From Flavobacterium sp. JAS (GTDB lineage: Bacteria > Bacteroidota > Bacteroidia > Flavobacteriales > Flavobacteriaceae): 64,000 bases of DNA. Shown piece by piece: positions 1 through 8,848 of the stretch. The translations under genes and the position numbers were made by a program. Position 1 is the stretch's first letter. Every line of letters begins with the position of its first letter. Location of the stretch: assembly GCF_020991455.1 (NCBI RefSeq), contig NZ_JAJMOX010000002.1, positions 62,001 to 126,000 of the forward strand, in the 5' to 3' direction. The notes beneath the pieces were generated by a model. It was given only the letters and a program-made list of their open reading frames with translations. It had not been told where the DNA came from and did not search any database.

Positions 1-769
1 AAAATTGATAAAACAAGGTCATGATGTACACGTTGTATATCAAACCTCCGGAAATATTGCTGTTACAGACGACGAGGCTCTAAAATTTGCCGAAGTTGCC
101 AAAGATTTTATTGGTGAAGCCGGAAGCGGAATCAACTTTAAATCTGTAATTGAGTTTTTGAATAGTAAATCAGAAAATCAAATCGATTCGTTGGAAGTTC
201 GAAAATTAAAAGGACTTATCAGACGAAGAGAGTCTTATGCAGCGACAAGATACATTGGTTTAAAAGATGAGAATACACACTTTTTAGATCTTCCGTTTTA
301 CGAAACAGGACAAGTGAAGAAAAATCCGTTAGGACCTGAAGATATTGCCATTGTAAAAGATATTATTGCACAAATAAAACCACATCAGGTATTTGCTGCA
401 GGAGATCTGGCAGATCCACACGGAACACACGAAGTTTGTCTAAACGCGATCTTTGCAGCCATGAAAGAACTAAAACCAGAGAAATACATGGACGACTGCT
501 GGTTATGGTTATACAGAGGCGCTTGGCACGAATGGGACATTCACGAAATTGATATGGCAGTTCCGCTTTCTCCATCAGAAGTATTGTTGAAACGTCATGC
601 AATTTTGTACCACCAATCTCAAAAAGACCGAGTAATGTTTCAAGGAAATGACTCAAGAGAATTCTGGGTTAGAGCCGAAGACCGTAACAAGAATACAGCC
701 ATTTTATATGATGAATTAGGATTGGCAGAATACGAAGCAATTGAAGCTTTCAAACGTTTTGATTACTAG
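1..769 (+). CDS. PIG-L/LmbE-family domain, C-terminal part of a probable GlcN6P deaminase-like protein (5' truncated)
   Basis: The open frame runs in from the left edge of the window with no true start; the first possible start is only a TTG inside continuous coding sequence. The visible 255 residues look like the second half of a PIG-L (LmbE-like) de-N-acetylase domain, with a metal-site-like DPHGTHE stretch near nt 412-432. In Flavobacteria a similar PIG-L domain is often fused behind a NagB-type glucosamine-6-phosphate deaminase domain, and such genes sit next to GH20 and GH18 genes in chitin loci, as here. I infer that the missing N-terminal half is NagB-like, so the protein would act on amino-sugar phosphates in the cytoplasm. 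A stand-alone PIG-L hydrolase is the alternative. Confidence 0.7.
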   Translation, partial: KLIKQGHDVHVVYQTSGNIAVTDDEALKFAEVAKDFIGEAGSGINFKSVIEFLNSKSENQIDSLEVRKLKGLIRRRESYAATRYIGLKDENTHFLDLPFYETGQVKKNPLGPEDIAIVKDIIAQIKPHQVFAAGDLADPHGTHEVCLNAIFAAMKELKPEKYMDDCWLWLYRGAWHEWDIHEIDMAVPLSPSEVLLKRHAILYHQSQKDRVMFQGNDSREFWVRAEDRNKNTAILYDELGLAEYEAIEAFKRFDY

Positions 770-928
770 AGTTGTTTTTTAGATTCGGTTTGGAGCGAAT
801 CAAATTCAAAATTCAGATTGATTTCATAGCGATTAGTGAGGTTCAATAGAGAGATCATTCTGAGTTTTGTTTCTATTATCTATTATTAATGTTGTCTTTA
901 GAATAACATCTTTTCAAAAACAGTAAAA

Positions 929-2995
929 ATGAAATATTTATTAGTCCTACTATTAGCAGGTGTAACCTCTAGTGCTCAAATTCAAAAAGAGCAGCTAAAT
1001 CTTATGCCTTGGCCTCAAAGTGTTGTTGTAAACGATGGGAATTTTGCTTTAAATAAAAATTTTAAAGTAAACATTACCGGAAACCCTAACCCACGTATTT
1101 TTAGTGGAGTAACTCGCTTTTTGCGTCGCTTAGACGGTAGAACTGGTATCTTTTTTCAACAAGGTTTTATTACAAAATTAAATGAAGTTCCAACAGCCGA
1201 GCTTCAGATTAACTGTACTAAAAGCGGAAAAATTGGTTTATATGAAGACGAAAGTTATCATTTAGACATCAAACAAAATCAAATTACAATAAATGCAACA
1301 AGCGATTTAGGCGCACTACATGGTCTTGAAACGTTATTGCAAATGTTGCAGAATAATAGTAACTCATTTTATTTCCCGATCTCACAAATATCTGATTTTC
1401 CAAGATTTACATGGAGAGGTTTGATGATTGATGTTGCAAGGCATTTTCAGCCAATTGATGTTGTCAAAAGAAATATTGACGGATTGGCAGCAATGAAAAT
1501 GAACGTTTTTCACTGGCATTTGGTTGATGATCAAGGTTGGAGAATCGAAATGAAAAAACATAAGAAGCTTATAGATGTAGCTTCAGATGGAATGTATTAC
1601 ACACAAGAGGAAATTAAAAATATCGTAAAATATGCTGATGAGCGCGGTATTTTGGTAGTTCCTGAAATAGATGTTCCCGGTCATGGATCTGCAATTTTAA
1701 CGGCTTACCCGGAAATTGGAAGTAAGGTGATTACATTGACAGGAGGAACTTCTGAAAAAAATATTCAAGGTACAGCAATTGCTACCTATGGAATTGAAAG
1801 AAATGCGGGTATTTTTTCGCCAACATTAGATCCTTCAAATCCTAAAACATATCAATTATTAAGTGAAATTTTTGATGAGGTTTGTCCCTTATTTCCAGGA
1901 GCTTATTTTCATATCGGAGGAGATGAAAATGAAGGAAAAGATTGGGATGCAAATCCAAAAATTCAAGAGTTCATGAAGAAAAATAAGTTAGCTAACAATC
2001 ATGAGTTACAGACTTATTTTACCATGCAATTAGTTCCGATGCTTAAAAAACACGGTAAACAATTAATGGGATGGGAAGAAATTTTGACTAAAAACATGTC
2101 AAAAGACGCTATTATTCATTCTTGGAGAGGTCCAAATGAAGGAATGGTTGCCGGACAATCTTTAGTAGATGCAGTAAAAAAAGGATATAAAACAGTTTTG
2201 TCAAACGGATATTATATCGATTTAATGTATCCGGTTGCAAGTCATTATTTAAATGACCCAATGCCAAAAGGAGCCAATTTAACTGCAGAAGAAAAAGCAA
2301 GAATTTTAGGTGGAGAAGCTACAATGTGGACAGAACTTGCAACTTCAACAACAATAGATTCAAGATTGTGGCCTAGAACAGCTGCAATTGCCGAGAGACT
2401 TTGGTCAGCTGAGGATATTACAGATTTAGCAAGTATGCGCAAACGTCTTGATGTAGTATCATTTAGATTAGAAGAATTAGGATTAACACACATTCGTAAC
2501 AAAGCGGTGATCTTGAGAAATATCTCAAACAATCAAAACATAAAATCGCTTAATGAATTTGCAAATGTTTGTGAACCGTTAAAAGGATACACACGTAATA
2601 AAGGCGGAACAGAATACCAAATGTACTCACCGTTTACACTTTTTGCAGATGCTTGCGGGCCGGATGCTAAAGAATCTTTAGCTTTTGATGACGCAGTAAC
2701 TCAGTATTTAGCAAATAAAACGCCCGAGAATAAAGAAAAAGTTGCAGCATTTTTTAATAAATGGATTGCAGTAAATAAAGGATTAATTGAGTTAAGCGCA
2801 AATGCACCTTTAGTACAGCCAATTTTGCCTTTGTCGAAAAAATTAAATGATGCATCACAAGAATTATTACTTGTATTGGATAATAAATCAACTTTAAAAG
2901 CAGATGATTTAAAAAACCTGATAGAGCAATGTAATACAAAAGATCACGCAGATGTTGAATTGTCAGTATATGCAAGTCTTAAGAAATTGATATAA
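929..2995 (+). CDS. GH20 beta-N-acetylhexosaminidase, exported
   Basis: A 688-residue exo-hydrolase that removes terminal GlcNAc from chito-oligosaccharides. Residues 1-16 form a signal peptide ending SSAQ. A GH20b-like N-terminal domain (about 25-150) is followed by the TIM barrel, with HWHLVDDQGWR, PEIDVPGHG and the catalytic pair D332-E333 in HIGGDENEG; the Asp positions the substrate acetamido group and the Glu is the acid/base. The C-terminal 150 residues are helical and lack a T9SS sorting domain, so a periplasmic location is most likely. It lies 159 bp after the amino-sugar gene and upstream of the chitinase, so it fits the step between secreted chitinase and cytoplasmic deaminase. Confidence 0.95.
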   Translation: MKYLLVLLLAGVTSSAQIQKEQLNLMPWPQSVVVNDGNFALNKNFKVNITGNPNPRIFSGVTRFLRRLDGRTGIFFQQGFITKLNEVPTAELQINCTKSGKIGLYEDESYHLDIKQNQITINATSDLGALHGLETLLQMLQNNSNSFYFPISQISDFPRFTWRGLMIDVARHFQPIDVVKRNIDGLAAMKMNVFHWHLVDDQGWRIEMKKHKKLIDVASDGMYYTQEEIKNIVKYADERGILVVPEIDVPGHGSAILTAYPEIGSKVITLTGGTSEKNIQGTAIATYGIERNAGIFSPTLDPSNPKTYQLLSEIFDEVCPLFPGAYFHIGGDENEGKDWDANPKIQEFMKKNKLANNHELQTYFTMQLVPMLKKHGKQLMGWEEILTKNMSKDAIIHSWRGPNEGMVAGQSLVDAVKKGYKTVLSNGYYIDLMYPVASHYLNDPMPKGANLTAEEKARILGGEATMWTELATSTTIDSRLWPRTAAIAERLWSAEDITDLASMRKRLDVVSFRLEELGLTHIRNKAVILRNISNNQNIKSLNEFANVCEPLKGYTRNKGGTEYQMYSPFTLFADACGPDAKESLAFDDAVTQYLANKTPENKEKVAAFFNKWIAVNKGLIELSANAPLVQPILPLSKKLNDASQELLLVLDNKSTLKADDLKNLIEQCNTKDHADVELSVYASLKKLI

Positions 2996-3506
2996 AGAGA
3001 AAGTTTGGTTTGAATTAGTGTTTAGTAAGTTTAAGTTACCATGATTATTTAGTAATTTTTTTATCTCTACTAGAATTTTCTAGTAGAGATAATTATGGTA
3101 AACCTGAAGGAAATCGCTATAAAAACCTGTTAAAAAGAATATAAGTATAAGAATTATAGAAACCAAATAGTAACCATTAAAACCAAATAAAGAAGAAGAA
3201 TAGAATTAAAAACATGACAAAACCAAATAGAGCATAAAACTAGATAGACCCCGAATTTATCTTTTGTATTTAAACTAATTTTTAAAATTAAATAAATATC
3301 AATCACTACTATTCACTAATGATTATGGATAAAATCAGTAATAGTAATATTTATTTTTAGAAGTAATATGAATTAATTTCCAGTTGATTGCAATCTTTTT
3401 TTTGCAATTGGTTGAATCCCAATTGTTGCATTTTATATACAGAGTTGCGGTATGTAATTTATTGTGATTGGAATATTTCTTTTTATTAACCAATATTAAT
3501 TTAATT
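2996..3506. other. Intergenic region between GH20 and chitinase genes
   Basis: 511 bp without a convincing gene. It holds a perfect palindrome at 3061-3092 and three copies of AACCAAATA at 3160-3168, 3181-3189 and 3221-3229. The remainder is AT-rich leader sequence. I see no perfect TAnnTTTG promoter, although TATCTTTTG near 3259 differs by one inserted T. Confidence 0.6.
3061..3092. repeat. Perfect 15-bp-arm palindrome downstream of the GH20 gene
   Basis: The arms TTATCTCTACTAGAA and TTCTAGTAGAGATAA are perfect complements separated by 2 bp, 65 bp after the GH20 stop. No T-tract follows on either strand, so it is not a classical intrinsic terminator. It could be a terminator of looser type, an mRNA 3'-end stabiliser or an operator for a dimeric regulator of the chitin genes. 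Confidence 0.6.
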
Positions 3507-6500
3507 ATGAAACATTATTACAGATTGCTTTTTTTGTTACTGTTTCCCTTACTCGCGTTAGCCCAACCAGCTCACGGTAAAAAAGTAGTAGGGTACTATG
3601 CGCAATGGGCCATTTATGCCCGGGATTTTAATATTCCCAAGATAGACGGAAGTAAATTGACGCATTTGAATTATTCTTTTTATGGAACAACTTTCGATCC
3701 TGCACATCCGGAGAATACAAAGTTGTTATGTTTGGATTCATATGCTGATTTTGAGCATATGGAAGGTGGAATTCCATGGGATGCTCCTGTAAAAGGAAAC
3801 TTTTATGACTTAATGAAACTTAAGGAAAAGTATCCGCATCTTAAAATTTTAATTTCTGTTGGAGGATGGACAAAAGGTCAGGATCTTTCTCCAATTGCAG
3901 CAAGTCCAGTTGCAAGAGCTGCTTTAGCTACAGATATGGCAAACTTTATTACCAAATATCCATTTATTGATGGATTCGATATTGACTGGGAATATCCTCT
4001 TTCTGGAGGAACAGACGGTACCGAGGTGATTAACGGAGCACCAATTCCTCCGCAAAAGTACAGCCCGGATGACAACAAAAATTTAGTGTATTTATTGAAA
4101 GCAATGCGTCAGGCAATGCCAAATAAATTAATCTCGATTGCTGCCGGAAACAATGTTCGAAATGTTGCCAAACAATATTTAGGGCCATCAAACAGAGCGC
4201 AATACGGAATGACAGAAGATATTTCGACTTATTGTGATTACATCACGTATTTTGGATATGATTTTGGTGGAAACTGGTATGATAAAACATGCTACAATGC
4301 ACCTTTATATGCCAGCGGAAACACAAATGATCCACTTTATGGCGCAACACAATCAGAATCATTAGACGAATTAACAAATCAATATTTGAACGTTGTTGGT
4401 TTTCCTGCGAATAAATTAATCATGGGATTACCTTTCTACGGAAAGAAATTTGATCACGTTGCCAATAACGGAACCAATCCAAATTTTCCAGGATTATTCG
4501 TTTCAGCTCCAAGAGATGTTGTTGCAGGATGTACAAATCCGCAAAATCCAACAGGAACTTGGGACGGTCCAGCCGCTTGTGAAAAATCAGGAAGTATCGA
4601 AATTTGCGATCTTGTTGGAAATCCAGTTACGAATTCTCACGCTTATTTAGATCCAACTACAATGCAGGTTACACCAACTGCAGCAGCTGCAGGATGGGTA
4701 AGGTATTTTGACAATACAACAAAAGTTCCTTATTTGTACAATGCCACTTTAAAACAGTTTATCTCTTATGAAGATAAACAATCAATGGATTTAAAAGTAC
4801 AATATATTAAATCGAAAAATCTTGCCGGAGGTATGGTTTGGGAATTATCTCAGGATACAAGAGGTTCTATTGCAAATTCATTATTGAATCAGGTTGATAC
4901 TTCATTTGGAAGCGTAGTTCCTGGAACAGTAAGTATTGCAGGTTCTGTAAAAAACGGAGCAGCTTTAGTTCCGGATGTAACTGTTGAATTGCGTAATGCA
5001 AGTAATGTAGTATTGCAAACTGTGGTTTCTACAGGAGGTAATTTTTCATTCAGCAACCTGACTTCAGGACAAAATTATATTCTTACAGCGTTAAAAGCTG
5101 CTTATACTTTTACGCCTGTAACTTTGACAAATGTTACTACTAATCAAACAGGAGTAATCATTAACGGATCTCAGCCTACATATACAGTAAGCGGAACAGT
5201 TCTTAATGGAGCAACAGGAGTTTCTGGTGTAACAGTTACGGCAACTTCAGGAGCAACAGTTTTAACTGCGACTTCAAATGCAAGCGGAGTTTACAGCGTT
5301 GCAGGTTTAACAGCCGGACTTAACTTTACCCTTACAGCTGCAAAAACAGGATTCTCTTATACGCCAACTTCAACAGTTTATAATGCAATAAGTGCAAATC
5401 AAACGTTGAACTTTGCTCAAGGTGCGCCAATTGTATACTATACAGTAAGCGGAACAGTTCTTAACGGAACAACTCCGGTTTCAGGAGTTACAGTTATAGC
5501 AACTTCAACAGGAGGAACTTTTACTGCAACAACAAATTCAAGCGGAGTTTATACAATTGCTAATTTACCATCAGGCGGAAATTACACTGTAACTGCAGCT
5601 TTAGCAGGACAAACATACACTCCGGCTTCAACAGTTTACACGAATCTAACGGCCAACAAAACATTAAACTTTGCTCAGGATGTTATTGTAACTCCAACAA
5701 ATAAAATCAGCGGAACAGTTAAAAATGGTACGGTACTGGTTGCTGGAGCAAAAGTAGAAATCGTTTTACCTTGGACAGATAGCACACACAACTGGAAAAG
5801 CGTTCTTGCAACAACAGATGCACAAGGAAAATATAGCTTTGATAATTCAGTTGTAGCTGGATATACTACAATTCTAAGTTTAAAATTAAACTCTTGGGAA
5901 AACGGAGAAACAGCTTATTTTCCAAATAATCTGGCAAACTTTGCAGTTCCTGCAAATCCAACAGTTTATAACTTTAATACAAGCTCTACTGCAAAAGCAG
6001 CACAAGTTCAGGCAAACTTAATTAGCGGAACAGTTAAAAACGGAACAACTCCGGTTGCTGGAGCAAAAGTAGAAATCGTTTTACCTTGGACAGATAGTAC
6101 ACATAACTGGAAAAGTGTTTTAGCAACAACAGATGCATCAGGAAATTATACTTTCGATAATGCAGTTGTAGCAGGTTATACACAAATTTTAAGTTTGAAA
6201 TTAAATGCGTGGGAAAATGGTGATGTAACTTACTACCCAAATAACTTAGCCAACTTTGCAGTTCCAACAACTTCAACAGTTTATAATTTTAACAGACAAG
6301 CGGTGGTTACGACTAAGCCAGTGGTTACCATTACAGCGCCAACAGCTTCGGCGATTGCTATAAATTTAGGATCAGCAATTAATTTTGTTGCAAGTGTTGG
6401 ATTAAGTGCTGCTGATGCCACTACAATCTCATCTGTTGTATTTAGTTTAGATGGACAAACCTTGAGTGCTACCAATTCTTCTGGAACTTATACATCGGTT

Positions 6501-8258
6501 TGGACACCAGCAGCAAATCAGTTTTCGCTTAGTCATACCTTAACCGTTACGGCTACTGCATCAAACGGAACAACAGATGCAAAAACATATAGTTTTACAT
6601 TAACTTGTTCAGGTGCAAACTGTCCTAATTCATTGCCTGTAATTACTTGGAATTCACCATCGAATACTACAGTAAACCAAAGTACTTTTCAGGTTGTGCC
6701 AATTTCGGTTACAGCTGTTGATAGTAACGGATCAGTTTCAGGTGTTACTATTACAATAAATGGAGGTACATTTAACATGACAGCAGGTACAAATAATACT
6801 TATACGTATAATTTTACACCATCTGGATATCAGGATTATCCAGTTGTAATCAAAGCAACCGATAATCAATCTGGTGTAACTACATTAAACAATACCATTA
6901 AAATTGCTCCGGTAAGCACAAATAGATTCATTCCGCTTCCATCTAAAATTATTTTAGGATATGCACATTCTTGGGAAAATACTGGTGCTCCATTTTTATA
7001 TTTTTCTCAAATGGTGGGAAGTAAGTTTAACGTAGTTGATTATTCTTTCGTAGAAACCGTTAATCGTGATGGTTATACACCAATATTAACTACAAATGAT
7101 ACTAGATATTTGACCAATGGTGTTTTCAATAAGCAATTGTTGAAAAATGATATAAAATCCTTAAGAGATAGCGGCGTTCCTGTTATTGTTTCTATTGGAG
7201 GTCAAAATGGTCATGTTGTTTTGGACAATGTAACTCAAAAAAATATTTTTGTTAATGGTCTGAAAGCAATTATTGACGAGTATCAATTTGATGGAGTTGA
7301 TATTGATTTTGAAGGCGGATCGATGAATTTTAATGCAGGAGGTTTAAGAGATATTTCTTATGCGGGTATTTCTGCTTATCCAAGATTAAAAAACGTAGTA
7401 GATGCTTTCAAAGAATTAAAAGCTTACTATGGCCCTGGATTTTTATTAACTGCAGCTCCGGAAACACAATACGTACAAGGAGGATATTCTACCTATACAG
7501 ATACTTTTGGTTCTTTCTTACCAATCATTCAAAACTTGCGTAATGATTTGGATTTGTTAGCAGTACAATTGTATAATACAGGTGGAGAAAACGGATTAGA
7601 TGGTCAATATTATGGTTCAGCTAAAAAAGCAAACATGGTAACAGCCCTAACTGATATGATAATAAAAGGGTATAACATTGCTACAACAGGAATGCATTTT
7701 GATGGTTTACCAGCCTCAAAAGTTCTTATTGCATTACCAGCTTGTCCAAGTGCAGCAGGAAGCGGTTATTTAACACCGACAGAAGGAATTAGTGCTATGC
7801 ATTATTTAAGAACCGGAACCACTTTTACAGGAAGAACATACACTATGCAGCCAGGCGGACCGTATCCTTCTTTAAGAGGTTTAATGACTTGGTCTGTAAA
7901 CTGGGATGCATCTTCTTGTGGTAATTCATCTGAATTATCTAAAGCCTATGCCGCTTATTTTGCTTCACAATCAACAGCAAAAACATTAGCGCTTGATGCT
8001 GTTCCTTCAAAAAGCAGTGCAACGATAGCGTATTTTAAAAACAATGCATTATCAGTTACAAATGACACCGAAGAGATCGCTCAGGTTGATGTATTTAACA
8101 TCCTTGGACAAACTTTAGTAAGTCATAAAAATATTCAGAATAATAAAGAAATTCTGCTGCAAGATCAAAGTTTCTCAACGAAACAATTGTTCTTAGTTGT
8201 TGTAACAAACAAAGCAGGAAAAACAAAATCTTTCAAAGTAATGAACTTCTTAAACTAG
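3507..8258 (+). CDS. chiA: Secreted chitinase with two GH18 domains and T9SS sorting domain (ChiA-like)
   Basis: A 1583-residue protein. The ATG at 3507 is preferred over an in-frame TTG at 3468 because it begins a clean signal peptide (MKHYYRLLFLLLFPLLALAQ). The N-terminal GH18 domain (about 20-465) has DGFDIDWE at 155-162, with E162 as catalytic acid. The linker has three beta-sandwich repeats beginning IAGSVKNG or VSGTVLNG (about 475-730), then two near-identical 90-residue modules (about 734-823 and 839-929) and two Ig-like domains. A second GH18 domain (about 1140-1490) has DGVDIDFE at 1262-1269, with E1269. The last 70 residues resemble a T9SS type A sorting domain. The architecture and neighbours match the ChiA described in Flavobacterium johnsoniae, where two dissimilar GH18 domains cooperate on crystalline chitin. 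Confidence 0.95.
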   Translation: MKHYYRLLFLLLFPLLALAQPAHGKKVVGYYAQWAIYARDFNIPKIDGSKLTHLNYSFYGTTFDPAHPENTKLLCLDSYADFEHMEGGIPWDAPVKGNFYDLMKLKEKYPHLKILISVGGWTKGQDLSPIAASPVARAALATDMANFITKYPFIDGFDIDWEYPLSGGTDGTEVINGAPIPPQKYSPDDNKNLVYLLKAMRQAMPNKLISIAAGNNVRNVAKQYLGPSNRAQYGMTEDISTYCDYITYFGYDFGGNWYDKTCYNAPLYASGNTNDPLYGATQSESLDELTNQYLNVVGFPANKLIMGLPFYGKKFDHVANNGTNPNFPGLFVSAPRDVVAGCTNPQNPTGTWDGPAACEKSGSIEICDLVGNPVTNSHAYLDPTTMQVTPTAAAAGWVRYFDNTTKVPYLYNATLKQFISYEDKQSMDLKVQYIKSKNLAGGMVWELSQDTRGSIANSLLNQVDTSFGSVVPGTVSIAGSVKNGAALVPDVTVELRNASNVVLQTVVSTGGNFSFSNLTSGQNYILTALKAAYTFTPVTLTNVTTNQTGVIINGSQPTYTVSGTVLNGATGVSGVTVTATSGATVLTATSNASGVYSVAGLTAGLNFTLTAAKTGFSYTPTSTVYNAISANQTLNFAQGAPIVYYTVSGTVLNGTTPVSGVTVIATSTGGTFTATTNSSGVYTIANLPSGGNYTVTAALAGQTYTPASTVYTNLTANKTLNFAQDVIVTPTNKISGTVKNGTVLVAGAKVEIVLPWTDSTHNWKSVLATTDAQGKYSFDNSVVAGYTTILSLKLNSWENGETAYFPNNLANFAVPANPTVYNFNTSSTAKAAQVQANLISGTVKNGTTPVAGAKVEIVLPWTDSTHNWKSVLATTDASGNYTFDNAVVAGYTQILSLKLNAWENGDVTYYPNNLANFAVPTTSTVYNFNRQAVVTTKPVVTITAPTASAIAINLGSAINFVASVGLSAADATTISSVVFSLDGQTLSATNSSGTYTSVWTPAANQFSLSHTLTVTATASNGTTDAKTYSFTLTCSGANCPNSLPVITWNSPSNTTVNQSTFQVVPISVTAVDSNGSVSGVTITINGGTFNMTAGTNNTYTYNFTPSGYQDYPVVIKATDNQSGVTTLNNTIKIAPVSTNRFIPLPSKIILGYAHSWENTGAPFLYFSQMVGSKFNVVDYSFVETVNRDGYTPILTTNDTRYLTNGVFNKQLLKNDIKSLRDSGVPVIVSIGGQNGHVVLDNVTQKNIFVNGLKAIIDEYQFDGVDIDFEGGSMNFNAGGLRDISYAGISAYPRLKNVVDAFKELKAYYGPGFLLTAAPETQYVQGGYSTYTDTFGSFLPIIQNLRNDLDLLAVQLYNTGGENGLDGQYYGSAKKANMVTALTDMIIKGYNIATTGMHFDGLPASKVLIALPACPSAAGSGYLTPTEGISAMHYLRTGTTFTGRTYTMQPGGPYPSLRGLMTWSVNWDASSCGNSSELSKAYAAYFASQSTAKTLALDAVPSKSSATIAYFKNNALSVTNDTEEIAQVDVFNILGQTLVSHKNIQNNKEILLQDQSFSTKQLFLVVVTNKAGKTKSFKVMNFLN

Positions 8259-8413
8259 GTTTATTACAATGAATAAAAAAATAGAAATAAAACATTGGAA
8301 CGGTTAAAATTGAGTTTGGTTATTTATTTTTTAATCTAATTTTTATTTCGAATAAATGCATCGAACTCAGGTGATTTGTTATTTGGTTTTCACCTGAAGG
8401 AGAGCATTCTAAG

Positions 8414-8442
8414 CCTGGCAATTTAATTGCCAGGTTTTTTTT
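8414..8442 (+). terminator. Intrinsic terminator after the chitinase gene
   Basis: CCTGGCAAT pairs with ATTGCCAGG around a 3-nt loop, followed by eight T residues on the plus strand. It lies 155 bp after the chitinase stop and just before the convergent small gene ending at 8444. A second hairpin without a T-tract (TCAGGTGA/TCACCTGA) lies at 8367-8397. Confidence 0.85.
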
Positions 8443-8443
8443 A

Positions 8444-8641
8444 TTAATGCATATTGCCCAACGAAAAATTGGCAGCACAGGTACCAAAACCAATTATAAA
8501 AGCTATAACGGAGTATAGAATAATTTTTAATGAAACTTTTTTATCGTCTGATATAAATATCAAACGACCTATTCCAACTAAAAAAGCAATCACACTTATA
8601 AAAGCAGTCAAACCTCCCGCTAAAACTAAAAACTCTCCCAT
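8444..8641 (-). CDS. Small two-TM membrane protein with IGFGTC motif (last gene of the Lgt-like/rSAM cassette)
   Basis: A 65-residue protein with two hydrophobic helices (about 5-28 and 41-58) separated by a charged loop with SDDKK. No family is recognised. The motif IGFGTC in the second helix is shared with the 59-residue protein encoded 12 bp upstream, so the two look like tandem paralogues. Being last in the run 11009 to 8444 on the minus strand suggests it is a partner of the radical SAM and Lgt-like proteins. The opposite-strand frame over the same DNA looks like a shadow, as it is lysine-rich and not membrane-like. Confidence 0.65.
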   Translation of the reverse strand: MGEFLVLAGGLTAFISVIAFLVGIGRLIFISDDKKVSLKIILYSVIAFIIGFGTCAANFSLGNMH

Positions 8642-8653
8642 ATAAAATTTAAA

Positions 8654-8833
8654 TTATAGATTACTCATAATGACTACGCATGTTCCAAATCCTATTACAA
8701 CAATGATTATAGGAATCAACAAAAGTGTTAAAAAAAACTTTTTGTTTTCTTTGCTAAAAATTAAACCAACAAGGCCAATTAAAAACATCGCCAACAGAAT
8801 AAATCCCAAAAACACTAAACTCTCCATATCCAT
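8654..8833 (-). CDS. Small two-TM membrane protein with IGFGTC motif (third gene of the cassette)
   Basis: A 59-residue frame starting MDMESLVFLG with helices at about 5-26 and 34-55 and a lysine-rich loop (SKENKKFF). The second helix ends IGFGTC, as in the next small protein. It starts 15 bp downstream of the radical SAM stop and ends 12 bp before the next start, an operon-like spacing. Either ATG at 8833 or 8827 could be used. No known family is recognised. Two small paralogous helical proteins behind an iron-sulfur enzyme could be membrane anchors or regulators of that enzyme, but this is inference only. Confidence 0.65.
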   Translation of the reverse strand: MDMESLVFLGFILLAMFLIGLVGLIFSKENKKFFLTLLLIPIIIVVIGFGTCVVIMSNL

Positions 8834-8848
8834 ATTTTAATAGTTTTA

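Noticed and set aside
3468..3506. Earlier TTG start of the chitinase
   Set aside because: The signal peptide begins at the ATG at 3507; the 13 extra codons are not signal-like.
8454..8645. Plus-strand frame over the small membrane protein
   Set aside because: Lysine- and proline-rich with no membrane or domain character; the minus-strand frame has two helices, shares a motif with its neighbour and fits the operon.
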